Of a DNA stretch of 64,000 bases, positions 47,100 through 59,500 are shown one piece after another. Numbering within the stretch: the first letter of the stretch is position 1; every line of letters begins with the position of its first letter. Below the pieces are notes generated by a model. The model saw only the letters and a list, made by a program, of their open reading frames with translations, was not told the origin of the DNA and did no database searches. A program made the position numbers and the translations under genes. Source of the DNA: Cardinalis cardinalis (taxonomy: Eukaryota > Chordata > Aves > Passeriformes > Cardinalidae). Location: positions 354,195 through 418,194 of the forward strand of contig JACDOX010000109.1 of the NCBI GenBank assembly GCA_014549065.1, given 5' to 3'.

Positions 47100-47830
47100 T
47101 ATTGGGGGTCCTTCAAACCTTAAACCACCAAAGACCAATCTCCTTCCTCCCACCTGTTTGTATTGTTCAGTTTTTCTGCTCAGAAAATAAATAACCATCT
47201 CTGTACAAGCAACTACAGAGCACATAAGAGCATCACAAAGTAATTATGAGTTTATGACATCATCTTAATATTACAAGGGAGAGACTGAAAGACCCAGGAG
47301 AAACTCCAGATTTCCCTTTTGGGAAAATGTTAATGGATGCTTACAATCTGTTTTCCTTTGTTTGGATGTTACAACCAATAATACACTTTTATGTCTATAA
47401 ATAAAGACTAAAGTTGAATAAATCCAACAAGCTCCTGAGCCTGCGGCTCTGAAACTTGATTCACATTCACGGTAAAGATTTATGAGTCACTTGCAGAGAA
47501 TAAGTTGAAGCTGCAATATTTGGAGTGAAATTATTCAAAAGAGTGATTATTTTGGGAATGATTATGCATGCACACCTGATCAGGGTGTCACCTGGGCCCC
47601 CTTGTCCTACATGATGAAATGTGGCAATTTTTCTGCATTTCTCTTTGCTTGCACAAAAGAAGAGCATGTAAGAGCAATCAAGCTGTTTATTTTTACACAC
47701 ACTTGATCATCTTCTGGGTATATTTTCCCTTTCACTTAGATCACAGGACGTGTTCTTTAAACTATTCACATGAATATACTAAATTTACTGACGACTGCAA
47801 AGCAAAGGAATAAAACTGGTTGCTGTTCTT
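47100..47830. other. AT-rich non-coding stretch
   Basis: Mostly AT-rich with GACATCATC (CRE-like) near 47257 and several TAAT words. It is less distinctive than the candidate blocks above, so I make no regulatory call. Confidence 0.4.
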
Positions 47831-47862
47831 CGTGTGTGGGTGTATATATATAATTTTTTTTT

Positions 47863-47888
47863 TATATGCATGTATGCATGTACATGTG
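47863..47888. repeat. 26-bp alternating purine-pyrimidine tract
   Basis: TATATGCATGTATGCATG followed by TACATGTG alternates pyrimidine and purine throughout. It follows a TATATATATAA run and a T-rich stretch at 47841-47862. It is microsatellite-like with Z-DNA potential. Confidence 0.85.
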
Positions 47889-47889
47889 A

Positions 47890-50045
47890 ACCAAAATACT
47901 TTTGTATTTGGGATACCAGGCTAAGCACTCAAACTTTGGGAGAAGCAGGCAGCAGTGGCTGTTCCTGCCTTTCTTCCTCTCTCTTACAAGAATTTATCCT
48001 TCACCTTCACCCAGTGGGTGCAGCCAACAGCTGTGGAGGACCACAGGTACCACCAGATGAGGCCAGGGACCACGAGGGTGACAGAAAGTGTCCCTGCCTG
48101 AGGTCTTTGGCTGGAATCTCTGTCCTGCAATGTGGGTTTTGACATCTAGGTAATTGAAGGGGTTTAAATTATTTTGTCCAAATGAAATAAGCTTTGTAAA
48201 GTATAAATGGGGAAAAAAAAAAGTTGGAAAATACACTCTCATTTATAATCTTTCTCTGCTTGGAGAATGAGATCACTCTGCAGCCATCTGAAAGATTTTC
48301 AGGAGCCTCCTTTTATAAAATTTTCGTGGCAAAGTCTCAGAAACCTCATCGTTAGTCATTTCACTCTCTCCATATTCTTCCTGATAAGATGTTTTTCTCA
48401 TGTGCAACATATGTTTCTCCCTTTTTAGTCCTAAAAAGTTTTTGCTTTGTTCAGGCAATTNGAAGTTGATATAAACTTTCTCCTTGATCTCATAGTGATT
48501 TGGCCTGAAACAAACTCCCCAAAGGCCTCCAAAACGTGAACAGGTTCAGGTCAAGCTCCAGATTTGGTGCCGGGTGCTTTTCCCTGGAACTGGCTGAGCA
48601 CACATTCCAGTGGTTTCTCCCTTCTCTGCCCAGACTCCCAAACCAAAAAGGACATCTCCCCTCCCAGCTCTTGTGTCCTTTCCAGGGAGCTGCTCTACAG
48701 GACCAAATTTAGAAACTTTATAGCTGCACTCTCAAAACCCTGGTGAGGAGGGAGCCAGGCAGGTAATTGCCCTTTCCCAGATGCCTCCTGTTTCAAAAAG
48801 GCAGGCTGTGCTCTGCAGGTACGTGGGTAGCCCTGCCAAGCACCTCTGGAAGTTCAGCCCACTCTTTCTTTTGCATAAAAGATCCTCCCACTCTTTCCAT
48901 TACATCCTCACCCATTCCTTTATTACTGCTAATCCAGCATGAANTTACTCTTGCAAGAAAAAGAATGAATCCAGAACCAACTGCAACTGCNTCTAACCTG
49001 CAGTTTGTCTGCAATAAGAACACAAATGTGGGTGTGAATTCTGCAGCAGACACTTGTCTTTATGGCTGTTCAGGATTGGAATGGATCCCAGCCCTGGGAT
49101 GAGTCGTGGTCACTCTGCTCAGCAGTGACCACAGGGCTCCAGGGCCCAGGGACTCCCTGGGATGTGCAGGTGGCTGCATTGCTCAAGTCACNGTCCTTTC
49201 ATTCCAAAAGAAATTTTGAGGAATCAAAAATATTTGCAATTTCAGGCNAAATTCATTAAGCAACTTGGGAAAAAACTCTGAAACATTCAGAAAACTCAAA
49301 ATGTTTCTTGAAAACGCTTTCAAGAAGCAGCGGTTTAACTTTGCATTTTGAAATAGTCTTTTTTGTTAATAAGAGATTTACAAATGAAACCAAAACCTTT
49401 CATNCAGGTGAATACAAATCTTTCCTCCTGTTTCACTGAGGAAACAGAGGTTTGGGTGGGTTTTGCCACAATAGTTATTCTAAGCCTGATTTTGTTTTCC
49501 CCCCGGTTTGTCCAGCGAGCAAACCCTTGTGCTCTTTGCCCTTTGCTGGGCACAGTGGCATTTCCTTTTTGTGTGGAAATACCTCCAGAGAGAGCAGAGC
49601 TCTCCTACTGGTCTCTCCTCCTACTCCCAGCACCATCACTAATTTAGCATCGAGCCCCTACAGGAAATTAAGGGCACGTACACAATCCAACCAAAACCTT
49701 CTCTCCTGGTCCCCATGCTCCTCTGTACCCCTACCCCCCCTGATCCTGAGTGGCTCTGCAGCTCTCCCCGTGGCTCTGAGCTGGCTCCTGTTGCTCCTGC
49801 ACGGCCTGTGCAGGGAAGCAGGCTCCTTGTGCCCTTTCTCATGCAGGAATGGATGGGCAGATATAATTTAGCCCCAGGGTGGCACCGTGCTGCAAAGCAC
49901 GCTGCAGTAATGATCAGCTTCTGCAGCGTTATTTGGGGCATTAGCACCCCAGGGTTATTTTAAAACATCCTTACAGGTTAATGGTGATGCTGCTGCCTTC
50001 AGTGGACAGACTTTGCCATGGGTTCAGACCCATGGCAGCCCTCAC
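47890..50045. other. non-coding stretch, no gene seen
   Basis: Mixed composition with scattered N bases. Frames up to 139 codons near 49.4-49.9 kb overlap in two frames and on the opposite strand. No domain or transposon is visible. Confidence 0.55.
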
Positions 50046-50049
50046 CGCT

Positions 50050-50720
50050 CAGGAGACTGGCGCAATAAAAATAAAAGAATCATTTCTAGTAAGTTCTGAC
50101 TCTGATTAAAAAACAATCTTTATGAAATAGATGCTAATAAAATTGCTTTCCTAATTACCCAGAGCTTGTTCATTTCCCAGCAAATATAATAAAACAGAGT
50201 TACTTGGCTCTGATTCACAAAACCTGAACCCAAGCTCATTATTAAGGCATTTAGCAGTGAAAAAGCATGTGTGCATAAGATGCTGTCCCGTCAAGCAGAA
50301 TGCAAGAAATCTTTTGAAGTTAGACCTTTGAAGTCTCAAGTTATTGCTGCCTTTTTTTTTTTTCCTTAACGCAGGTATTTCAACAAGAGAAAATCTCTCT
50401 GTGTTATTTACACAGATGGAACAGGGCACCCTATTATACCACTGTATTCAGTGGAGATTTCAGTTAGAAGCAGAAAGTCTTAATTTGAAGAAATATTTAG
50501 AGCTGGTGCATAGCACTTCTTAATCTGTGGAACCATTACAAGGCTGCAAGACTTTTACATAATAGAATAGACCAGCCAATGTCCCAGGGCTATTATTGCT
50601 ATGACTTGTAACACGCTGAAATCTCTTTCATCTGCCTAACCTGGGATTTTGATGATTGTAAATGCATGAGTATGTTTCAGTTTAGGGGGTTATGTTTATG
50701 TTTTATTTATTTTTGTTTAT
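50050..50720. other. AT-rich non-coding stretch
   Basis: AT-rich with a T12 run at 50352-50363. Weakly enhancer-like in texture, but no word cluster stands out. Confidence 0.4.
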
Positions 50721-50724
50721 GTTT

Positions 50725-52500
50725 CTGCTCTCTTCAAAACTTCCTCCAATTTCTGGATGCACAAAGGTTCTTCCCAGCTCTCCAGCTTTCCTTCCCTCTG
50801 CCAGAAGTCCCCTTGACACCGAGGGAGCCTGACTCCCACGGCGACTGCAGGGCCCTATTTTTATGAATCAAAGAACTGGGACAGGCCAGAATGGGACACC
50901 AGCTTCCTCCCTGCAGGAAGCCCATGGAGCAGAGACTGCTGGCACACACGCTGCTGGTGCAGACACCGGATCAGAGCTCCCAGATCACACAGGGGCTGGG
51001 GTCTCTTGTGTGCAAATCCATCCCATCATTTTGCCCTCCAAGNCAACGGTGCCTTTATTTGAGTTTACTTTTTTACCTATTTATAAATACCTGTTTTCTT
51101 TTCCTCACAAAACATGTATGACAGATCCAGATAGGGCAGGTATACTCCAGGTCAAACCTGGCTAAAATCTAATACTAATGAAAGCATTTTAAAAAGAGGA
51201 TAAGACTTAATGAAGTCCTGGGCTGCGTCTCTGCCTCACAGCAGAAACCATGACACCCAAGCCCTTCCCAGCAGCTTTCCATGAAGGCACCTTTGTATTT
51301 CCCACTTTGAGTGAGCTGGATAAGGTGTCCCATGCAGCTGAGGGACACCCAGCAGCCCACAATCTCATCCCACCTGATCCCTCCATGCCTTGGGTTCCTC
51401 ACCACAAAGTGGAAATACTTCCCTGCTGTGTAACCCAGCTGGGAAGCTCCAAAAGCAAACATACACAACTGTGATGGACAGTGCTCCTCTGGAGTGAAAA
51501 ACGCTCAGGGAAGGACTTCCACAAGGAACCAACAGGACCACAGGGGTGTCAGCAGGAGCAGAGCTGACCCAGCTGAGGGCACACAGTGCAGCGCCATGCT
51601 GGAGCCAGGGACAGGTCACCTTCATCCCCTCCTGCACTTGGAGGGTGACTCTGCACCCTCCNGGCTCTGACAGTGGCAACTCAGAGAAATTCACCCTAAA
51701 GGTTCTACAAAATTTTTGGGATTCTTTTGCACTGTGGAGCACTTGCTCCCTCTCCAGCAGGTGCACTGAGGAGGAGCCTGTGTCTGCCTGGTGAGGACAT
51801 AAACCTCTTACAGACCATCCTGGCAGTCAGACTCANTTCACTGAGGAAGAGAAAGAGGAGCAAAATTATTTTCCATAGACCAGAACAGCCCTGAATCCAC
51901 TCAACACTCCCCTATAGNCACAACTGCATAAAATTAGCCATCCTGAAGATACTCACATGCCATAAGACTAACAAATTAACATTCTTCTGGTTTCTTTCAG
52001 ATTTTCACACCCTTCAGCTGTAAAACAAAAAATCCTTTTGGAAAGAGCTCTCAGCCTACGGAAAGGAAGTCCCACTGCTGAGCTGAAACTGCTTCTCCTT
52101 GAAAGGAGTGAGTCTCCACACCCTGGGAAGTGGCTGCTAGACCAGAGCTTTCATCAGCTAATCTCCTGGTGGTGCATGAGCCACAAAGTAATGCAGCTCC
52201 CTCTCCATGGCTCTACAGGCTCCACTAAGCTAGCCAGGGGGAAAAGAAACACTAAAAACTTCTTTCAGTCNGTGGATTAGGCAGCTATGACTCAGAATTC
52301 ACACTGGAGATGATATGTGAAGTGAGAAGGTTCCATTTTTACATCGTCTCTTTCTTAACCTCAACCACCCCAGGGCTCAGCTCAAACAGCTCCCCCATCC
52401 CTCCCTCCCTCTCTCTTTTCTGGGGGCAGCTGCCATAATTCCACCCAGGAGGATGCGCCACGGAGAAAGTTTCTGTAGCTCCACTTCAGATTGCTTTGGG
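50725..52500. other. non-coding stretch, no gene seen
   Basis: GC-richer CT/CAG sequence with overlapping short frames and N bases. A polypyrimidine tract (CCCCCATCCCTCCCTCCCTC then TCTCTTTTC) lies at about 52390-52421. Confidence 0.55.
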
Positions 52501-52506
52501 TTGTTG

Positions 52507-52530
52507 TTTTTTTTTTTTTTTTTTTTTTTT
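52507..52530. repeat. poly-T tract (T24)
   Basis: The longest homopolymer in the window: 24 uninterrupted T, preceded by GGGTTGTTG and followed by GTGGTGG. No retroposed body is visible beside it. Confidence 0.9.
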
Positions 52531-52544
52531 GTGGTGGTAAGTTA

Positions 52545-53005
52545 GATCCTTAACATTATCTTAATGCACTCTTTATGGTTTAATTTCCCCTTTTGTGGTG
52601 CTGTTTTCCTCAATAAGACTCTTAAATTGAAATCAGATTTCCTCTGAAGGAGCCAGCCTGATTTTCTTCGAAAGCCCAGTACAATACAGTCATTCCGCTG
52701 AGACTGACAATTTTATTATGGTTGCATTTCCTTTTTGCCTACAAAATGTTTGTTTTATAAATAGGCCTTTTTAATTTAATGTAATTTTTTTTTGTACAAC
52801 AGCAGAAACAGTCGAAAAACACACAATGCAGCTACAAAATTTTGGTTTTGTTATACACGCCTTCCTTAATTTACTCTCCGTTGGCTGGGGAGGGGAAATC
52901 AACTTTTTAGCCGAGGCAAAATATATGTAAAATTCCAATCTGAAGTGAAGCTCAGCTGTCCTGTATTCAAGTTATATAGTCCTGAAGATGTGGTCTTGTA
53001 ATTAA
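52545..53005. promoter_or_regulatory. candidate conserved non-coding block
   Basis: AT-rich and repeat-free with TTTATTATGGTTGC near 52713, TTTTATAAATAGGCC (MEF2/TATA-like) near 52754, TTTAATTTAATGTAATT near 52770 and CpGs kept in AT context (GTCGAAAAAC, ACACGCC, CTCCGTTGG, AGCCGAGG at about 52811-52916). It lies between a T24 and a G13 homopolymer. Conservation is untested. Confidence 0.4.
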
Positions 53006-53009
53006 AAAT

Positions 53010-53022
53010 GGGGGGGGGGGGG
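53010..53022. repeat. G13 homopolymer
   Basis: Thirteen uninterrupted G. This is rare, with G-quadruplex potential, and liable to length error in the assembly. Confidence 0.9.
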
Positions 53023-53029
53023 TAGGCAG

Positions 53030-54700
53030 AAACAGCTACAAACAAGAAAACTACAATGCCTTTTAATGAATGAGACAACTACAAGCAGAAACACGATGAG
53101 GATTGTGGAAAATAATCAGGTGACAATCACTTTGACAATTCTTACATCACTCAGCATTTAACAAGGAGGGGTTTGTCATGCCTGATTTTAGGCCAGGCGC
53201 TGGTCCCACATGTCTGGCTCTGGTCCCTTCATAAAGCAGGGTGGAAAGGGCAAGGAGGAGAGGGAAAGGTTTATACCCTGGGTGCAGCCCAAAGCAGCCT
53301 TGGGATGCAGCCGAGTGTGTCCTTGGCCTCAGGGGCTAAAAGTGCTGGTTGAATCAGGAGCTTTCAGGATCTGCAGCATCGACCACACCTCCACCAGAAT
53401 TTTTATTTCCCCTACATCTCCAAACAATTGAATGGCGCATCCACCCCAACAGCACTCAAACAAGAAATTTAAAAAATTTTCCTGATACACAGAGCTAGAT
53501 GACTTTTTATATTTTTGTAGTTGCCAGTGACTGGTCTGAACTGCTCCACAATGGTTTAAATCCCAGTAACAGGTTTCATATGGTCGCTATAACATCTCAG
53601 TGTATTAATTAGTTTTCAAGACCCCCAAGCAATAAAAATGTAGCCATTCAAGGTCACAGTTTGACTTACTTACAATTGATGTATAACTTGGCAAACTCTG
53701 CATTCAGCTACTTCGTACAATAGAAAATATATTGTCATTCAGGTTAACAAAAGACTCTTTTCTTTGCCACCTCACTACAATGGCCCTGCAAATGAACATC
53801 GCCTGAATAAAATCCTAACCACATTTTCACTCTCATTAACCACAGTAGGGTATCACACAATTTGCCTGGCTCCTACTTAGACCACTGTGCACCATTTTAC
53901 TAGCAGCAGTTTGATGGGTTTTATGGCAGGTGATATATGGAGTGGGAGTTTCGGGAGTCGTAAACAGAAGCCACAGTGTATCACAATGTGGTTTAGGGAT
54001 ATAATGACTGTGTTGTAAAGCAAAGGATGACAATACTGCACTAGGCTTGAGGTAGTGAACCAATAGACCAAACAGCTCAACATAATTCAAGCTACAAACA
54101 GAGCATCCTAGGTGTGTGCTGGCCTTCCTATATCTTTCATTAATTACCCCTGATGAATTTGAATAAGAACCACTAAAACTGAAATAAATCTGCAGCCAAG
54201 AGAAAAATTATAGAGTTTCTCCTTGTATTTCTTGGAAGAAGTTGCTCTCCCCAGTGCATTCACAGACCCCATATTGCCAGTTCTTAACCAGCCTTTTGTA
54301 TCTGCAGCTCGACCGTCCCCTTGGCTGCTGGGGCTGCCACTGCTCATTAACACACCAGAACAAATACTGGCTTGGGACCCTCTGCTCACGTGCAGGGGGC
54401 AGGTGCTGCTCTCAGCTCNGGCTGCAAAAGCCAGGCTGGACAACAGCTCTCACCACAAATATTTCATTCATTTTTATTCCTGTTCTCAAGTCAGACAATG
54501 CTCTTCTTTTTCCATGGGGCACTACAGCCTTCTTCCAGCCCTACAGATACCCCTCATTCCCTCGTGGGTTGGGTGATTTTTGAGGGTGAACCATTTGCCA
54601 CTGGTTGATCCCACTGTGAGGTATTTAGTTTGGGATTTTGGCTGCCATCCTGTAGTGGTCAATCCCTGCAATTCCTGCAAAGGTGGGGTGCTGGGTTTTG
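53030..54700. other. non-coding stretch, no gene seen
   Basis: AT-richer to about 54.2 kb, then mixed. The 84-codon minus frame at 53836-54090 has no recognised domain. Three plus-strand frames near 54.22-54.6 kb overlap in all frames across an N, so they are chance. Confidence 0.5.
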
Positions 54701-54706
54701 GGTTTG

Positions 54707-54724
54707 TTTTTTTTTTTTTTTTTT
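54707..54724. repeat. poly-T tract (T18)
   Basis: An uninterrupted 18-base T run after GGGTTTGGGTTTG-like sequence. Simple repeat. Confidence 0.9.
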
Positions 54725-54870
54725 GTTACTGATATTGGCTAATTATGGCACAGAATAAGAAAATTGGCTGCCTGGCTCCCAAGGCTGTGTCATTAGCCAC
54801 ATTGTGATAGATTGGTGTCAGTGACAGAGCTCTCTCCCAGCATTCTAAACCTGCTCAGCCGCATTTAAGC

Positions 54871-55025
54871 TAAATAATAATACTTAGCACATATAGTGCT
54901 TTGCATATTCAAAGCGCTGTACAAACATCAATTAATTAATCCTCATAACATCCCTGTGAGGTAGGTAAGTATTATCTCAGTTTTACAGATGGTGAAACAG
55001 ACACAGAGAGGTTAAGTAAAATGAA
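54871..55025 (+). repeat. MIR/CORE-SINE-like copy, well preserved
   Basis: The order TAATAATACTTAGCAC, AGTGCTTTGCATATTCAAAG, CGCTGTACAAACATC, AATCCTCATAACATCCCTGTG, AGGTAGGTAAGTATTATCTC, TTTTACAGATGGTGAAAC and ACACAGAGAGGTTAAGTA follows the MIR body in sense orientation almost without gaps. MIRs were active deep in amniote history. This copy is noticeably closer to the family pattern than the ones at 9.1 and 18.0 kb, which could reflect constraint. Confidence 0.85.
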
Positions 55026-55029
55026 AAAT

Positions 55030-56170
55030 TAAGGTGGAGGTGTGCTGGTTAATTTGGAATTGCACTTTGTGCTGTTTGAAAAATTAGAAGGTGCTGTACC
55101 AGGTCTCCATTATTCTGCCAGAGAAAGCAACATTTTGATGTGCTGACTCTCCTGGTAGGAGCCATCGCCTCTGTCAAGCACCTTGAAGTTCAGCCTTCAT
55201 GTTCTCTGGCTGAGGAGCACACGTACAAAGAAATCCTCCTAAATTTACCCCTCTCTTACAGTAAAATAGAGGTAGATTTATCTCCTACTTCCAAGCATCA
55301 TCCAAACCGTTCAGAGAAGATTTTGAGGTAAATAACTTATTTGGTAAAACTACAAAGAAGGAGCTGAGGAATGACCAGATTAAAGGTCCAGTAATAACAA
55401 TAAAAGCTCCAGCCAATTGTCCTTTTCCCATGTCACCTGTATTGTCCAGCCACAAACCAGCACCACGGAGAAGCAGACCTCTTCACATCACACAGAAAGT
55501 TGTCTCCAACCCAAACAACCCCAGTGAATACCTCTGAAAAGAAAAATATGCCAAGTGCAGGACACTCATCAGCTCAAGGGAATCACCCAGAATCATTAAA
55601 CAAATAACTGGGAGTTCACGTTTGTTTTCCTGTAGCTTAAGCACTCTCAGTATTCAAAGGAAGAACCATCAATGACAGCCAAGTCCAGCATTCTGGTACC
55701 CAAACCCAAATCCATGTACTAGTGCCTGCTGCTGTGTACCTGCCCTGTTATCCCATGCTTGTAATTGGAACAAAGACCTCTCCNCATCCATTTGATATCC
55801 AGCGCTCCCTCAACGCACGGACTCCGTGGGAAGCAGGAAAAGCGAAAATGGACGTTAAGTGGATTTGGGGGCAGGGGGAGATGGAGTAGGTGTTTGCTCC
55901 ATCTACCCTGTGCATTAACCTGCACGAGAGCAAAGAGGGAGCAGCTGCCAGGACGGCAGAACAGAAACCAGAGGATCGGGGGCCGCGGATCACAGGCTGA
56001 ACGCCCGGCGACAATGGCGCGCAGCTGAGAAAAAGGCAAATGCCACACTGCGGTGTTTAAACAGAAGTAAAGTCTGCAAGACTCAAAAAGCAAAGCCTGC
56101 ACTTTGCTGAGTGCCAGGGAGGCCTCACCCGGGGCATTGTGCTCTCCTGCAGGCACCGTGCCTCTCCAAA
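55030..56170. other. non-coding stretch, no gene seen
   Basis: Mixed composition; a few CpGs near 55970-56030 (GGGGCCGCGG, GCCCGGCG, GGCGCGC) form a small patch. A 165-codon minus frame across it crosses an N and has no domain. Confidence 0.5.
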
Positions 56171-56177
56171 GGCATGG

Positions 56178-56568
56178 CCCAATTGGAGAGAGTTCAGAGG
56201 AGCGGGGGGAGAACAATCAGAGGTCTAAAAACCACGACTTGTGAGGAAAGATTGAACACAGTGGGGTTGTTTGCTCTAAAGAGACTGAGGGGAGGCATGA
56301 TAACAGTCTTCCAGTGTATAAAAGGCTGCAGCAAAGGGGAAGGGAACAATCTGTTTTCCATGACCAAAAGGACAAGAAAAAGCTGGCAGGCAAGAAGATT
56401 TGAGTCAAATAATAGGAAAAGTCCTTCCAACAGCAAGAACAGTGANGCTCTAGAAGAGACTGGCAAGAACCACGTGGAATTTTCTTGGTAGAGGTGCAGG
56501 AGGCGTTGCCTTAGCATGGAGAGATATGCACAATGACCTTCCCCAAGGCCCCTTCCCACTCAGTGCCA
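56178..56568 (+). repeat. CR1 LINE fragment: end of ORF2 plus 3' UTR
   Basis: In the plus frame running 56111-56491 the translation from about 56181 keeps the CR1 ORF2 C-terminal pattern (LERVQR..., IRGL, EERL, GLFAL, LRG, LF). The DNA keeps AATTGGAGAGAGTTCAGAGG, GTGAGGAAAGATTGAAC and TAACAGTCTTCCAGTGTATA. The homology fades after about 56360, with the 3' end again recognisable as ATGACCTTCC..AAGGCCCCTTCCCACTC at about 56532-56560. Stops, an N at 56446 and lost segments show it is a dead, old, 5'-truncated copy. CR1 moves by reverse transcription; this fragment cannot. Confidence 0.85.
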
Positions 56569-56574
56569 GCTGTC

Positions 56575-59500
56575 AGAAAGAAGAGGTGCTCAAAGAGAGC
56601 TGATTCTGCTGCCATGGTGACCAGTGAGCCTGCTTGGCCCATGGCTCAGCCAGACTCTGTTCAGCCAGGCCATGACCACTTTAGTTACTACTGGAGCAAT
56701 TTGGGAAGAGCCATGCTGATGTTTCAGCTAGATAATGTCATTGGTTGCGTGACACTCCCATAACCAACTCCACACCCTTCCTCCTCACCTTGCACTCTTG
56801 TGATCACTCACTGCCAGAGTTGGGGGATTTTAGTAGCCAGCATGGCCTCAGGCAGGTTCAACTTGCAGCCAGTAGTGTGGCTGCCAGGGGCCCTGAAGGA
56901 TGGTAAGTGAGGTTAGAGATGGCCTTTCTCACCCAAGGAGCTCCAGAAACCTGCAGCTAGTCAGTAGTGCATACCTCATGGGTAAAAATGTACAAAAATA
57001 TCTGCTCTTTTCAATATCTTCCTCCTCCCTCAGCTTCCCTCAGTAGTTCTTTCGGTTATATCTTTTCTTCCCNCTGTTGGCTTCTTCTCACAATCCCTTT
57101 TGAACAAAAAGTATGTCCAGTGCACTTGGAGTCACAGTTGCAAACATGGGATCTTTAACTGGGAACAAAACAGGAGAAAGGAATCTGCCAACCTTGGCAC
57201 AAGTTGGATACTTTATCTGCCTTGTTTTTAATATGCTGCTCTGAACATCCCCTCTGACATAAAAAGGGGATTTGTCTGAAATTGTTTGGAGGTTGCTGAG
57301 CTTTTGGTGCCTGCAGAGACTGCTGGCTTTTGGAAGCAGAGGCCTGATCCTGAGAGAACCAAAAATGTAAAGGAGCTCCCCTCTCTGCTGGCTACCAACT
57401 CTTGCAGGGCAGCCACATGACAGGAAAACTTCTCAGATCATCCCAGCTGAAGAGCTATCATTAAAACTACGATTCACTTAAAAATACGAAGGCAGGTTTC
57501 TTCTACAGTTTTCAGTGCCTACAGTGAAAAACAAAATAAGCAATGCAAACACTAAGCTCTTTTTCTGCATAAATGTTTTATGGTTCTGAGTAAAACAACC
57601 CATTCCATGCACTATCTGAAAGAAACATTTGGCAGCTTCTCCTGAAGTTCTTCCTTTTACAGCGTTATTTTGGACACATTGTACCTCTCCTCCTGTTGGC
57701 TCTTGCATGTAATATAAGGTTCTCCCTTCTTTTCAGACGCCTGTAATTTTAGAAGATTGGAATTGTTCAAGATAAGACGTCCTTTAGCCTGGTTTGAACT
57801 AAGGGCCAGCTGCTGGAGTCTTCCAACAAGAACAGGGATCCTGCTCCTGAAAACCTGCCTCACAATATCCTACACAGCACCTTCAAATCCTGCTGGGTGA
57901 GGCCCATATCTTGGGAGATGGGAGGCAAGATTTCCTGCAGGTGATTTTACCCACAGGCAAGCTGAGATAGTCCAGGATCTGGGAACAGTACAAGGGTGCC
58001 CTTCCCTCCTGTCTCCTGCAGAAACAGACTGCCCTCTGATTTAAACGAACAAAAAAATGAACAGGAGTTAATTAATTTGCTGCAATATTGATATGACAGA
58101 ATGAAAGCAGCATGTGAANGACAAAGGGAAACTCACTGTCATTCACCAGCTAAACAAGGGACTGAGTAGTTAATAAAGGCTTATTCAGTAAACCCTAGCA
58201 TTTCTCAGATGTTAGACAACCTGCATAAAAGACAAAGACAGCATTCGATGGCGATATTTCCAACAAACCAATTTAGAGGTGATAAAAAAGAGCAGTAAAA
58301 TTCCTATGAAGCAAAAATGAATGCAAGAGTCAAAAAACCCCACAAACCTCTGAGAGTAACTACAGACAGACACCAGGTACACACATGATATGCCACAGCC
58401 TGCAGGTAAAGACCATTNCTTTGAAGCTTTTAGTTCAAATGACCTGAGTTCAGGTAAGCAGCAAAAAATTCAAATCAAACCTCAGCTACTCTGCTTTGTC
58501 TCTATCTAACATTAATCTGGTCCACCCAGAGATTCTTTCACTTCNCATTGTTGATTTTATTTCTTGCATGTGCAGTGTTGCTATCCCATGACTGGACCTT
58601 GACANAGCCATCACAAAAAAATTAGAATAATTTCATAATAGCACCAGGGAAACACAGTCATTGCTAAATTAACTCACACTCATGAAATGTGATAAACACT
58701 TTTTAAGAGAAGAAATGCTGTAATTCTGACAGAATTCATTAGGGCTGAAAAGTCCCGACAAACTCTGAAGTGAAATAAAGGGTTGCCACAGTTTTGCCCC
58801 ACCTCATTTCCNTGACAGGGCAGAGAAACAGCTTCTCCATAGGGTTTGTTTTGTGGCTGACATGAGCTAAAACACACCCAGAATTTATGGTCACAGGCAA
58901 TGGTGGTCACAGGCACTGGAAGAAGCTGCTGAAATCTTCTGGTGACCTGACCTTGCCCCTGGGAGGAGTGGCTTCACCTGCCTTGGGATGACCAAGGATT
59001 TTNGACCCCATTTGGCTTTTTTCTGCTCATAGAGAAAGGAGAGAGTAAAGGAAAAGGGACAGACAGAAGTGATAGAGCTTTCTGGGGCTCCAAGCCAAAT
59101 GCAAACCTCTCTACAAACACATAAACCAGCAGAGCAGTTTACATCCATGAAAATGATGTGCTTTACTGAGCATTTAAAAACAAAAGTGGGATGCAGTATT
59201 GCAGCTGTTTCAAACCTAGCTTTTTCAGCTTGAAACACAAATTCCCACTCACCATGCACATCAAGGCAGAAGAGAAGAATTCTCTTTATCCTATAGCTTG
59301 TGATGGCCTGCTCTAGACAGGAGCAAAGACAGGAGGCCAGTTGTGGTTTCTCCAAGCTCTGCAACTGAAGGACACTNGGGAGCACAAAGTTCAGACATTT
59401 GTGCAGTGCTGGAGAGGTGAAATGCATTCCATCATAACTGGCCTCTTCTTCCCCAGGCAGCTTGGTCATATTCCCATCAAGGAACTTATTTTTCCTTATT

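Noticed and set aside
52507..52530. T24 run as the tail of a processed pseudogene or SINE
   Set aside because: No retroposed body, flanking duplication or gene-like sequence adjoins it. Processed pseudogenes are also rare in birds.
54048..54057. TGAGGTAGTG word resembling the let-7 5' end
   Set aside because: It diverges from let-7 right after the seed and I see no complementary arm nearby for a hairpin.
53836..54090. Minus-strand frame that might be an old retrogene
   Set aside because: The translation matched nothing I recognise, and no poly-A tail or target duplication is visible.
55719..56216. 165-codon minus-strand frame
   Set aside because: Partly opposite the CR1 copy, crosses an N, and has no domain.
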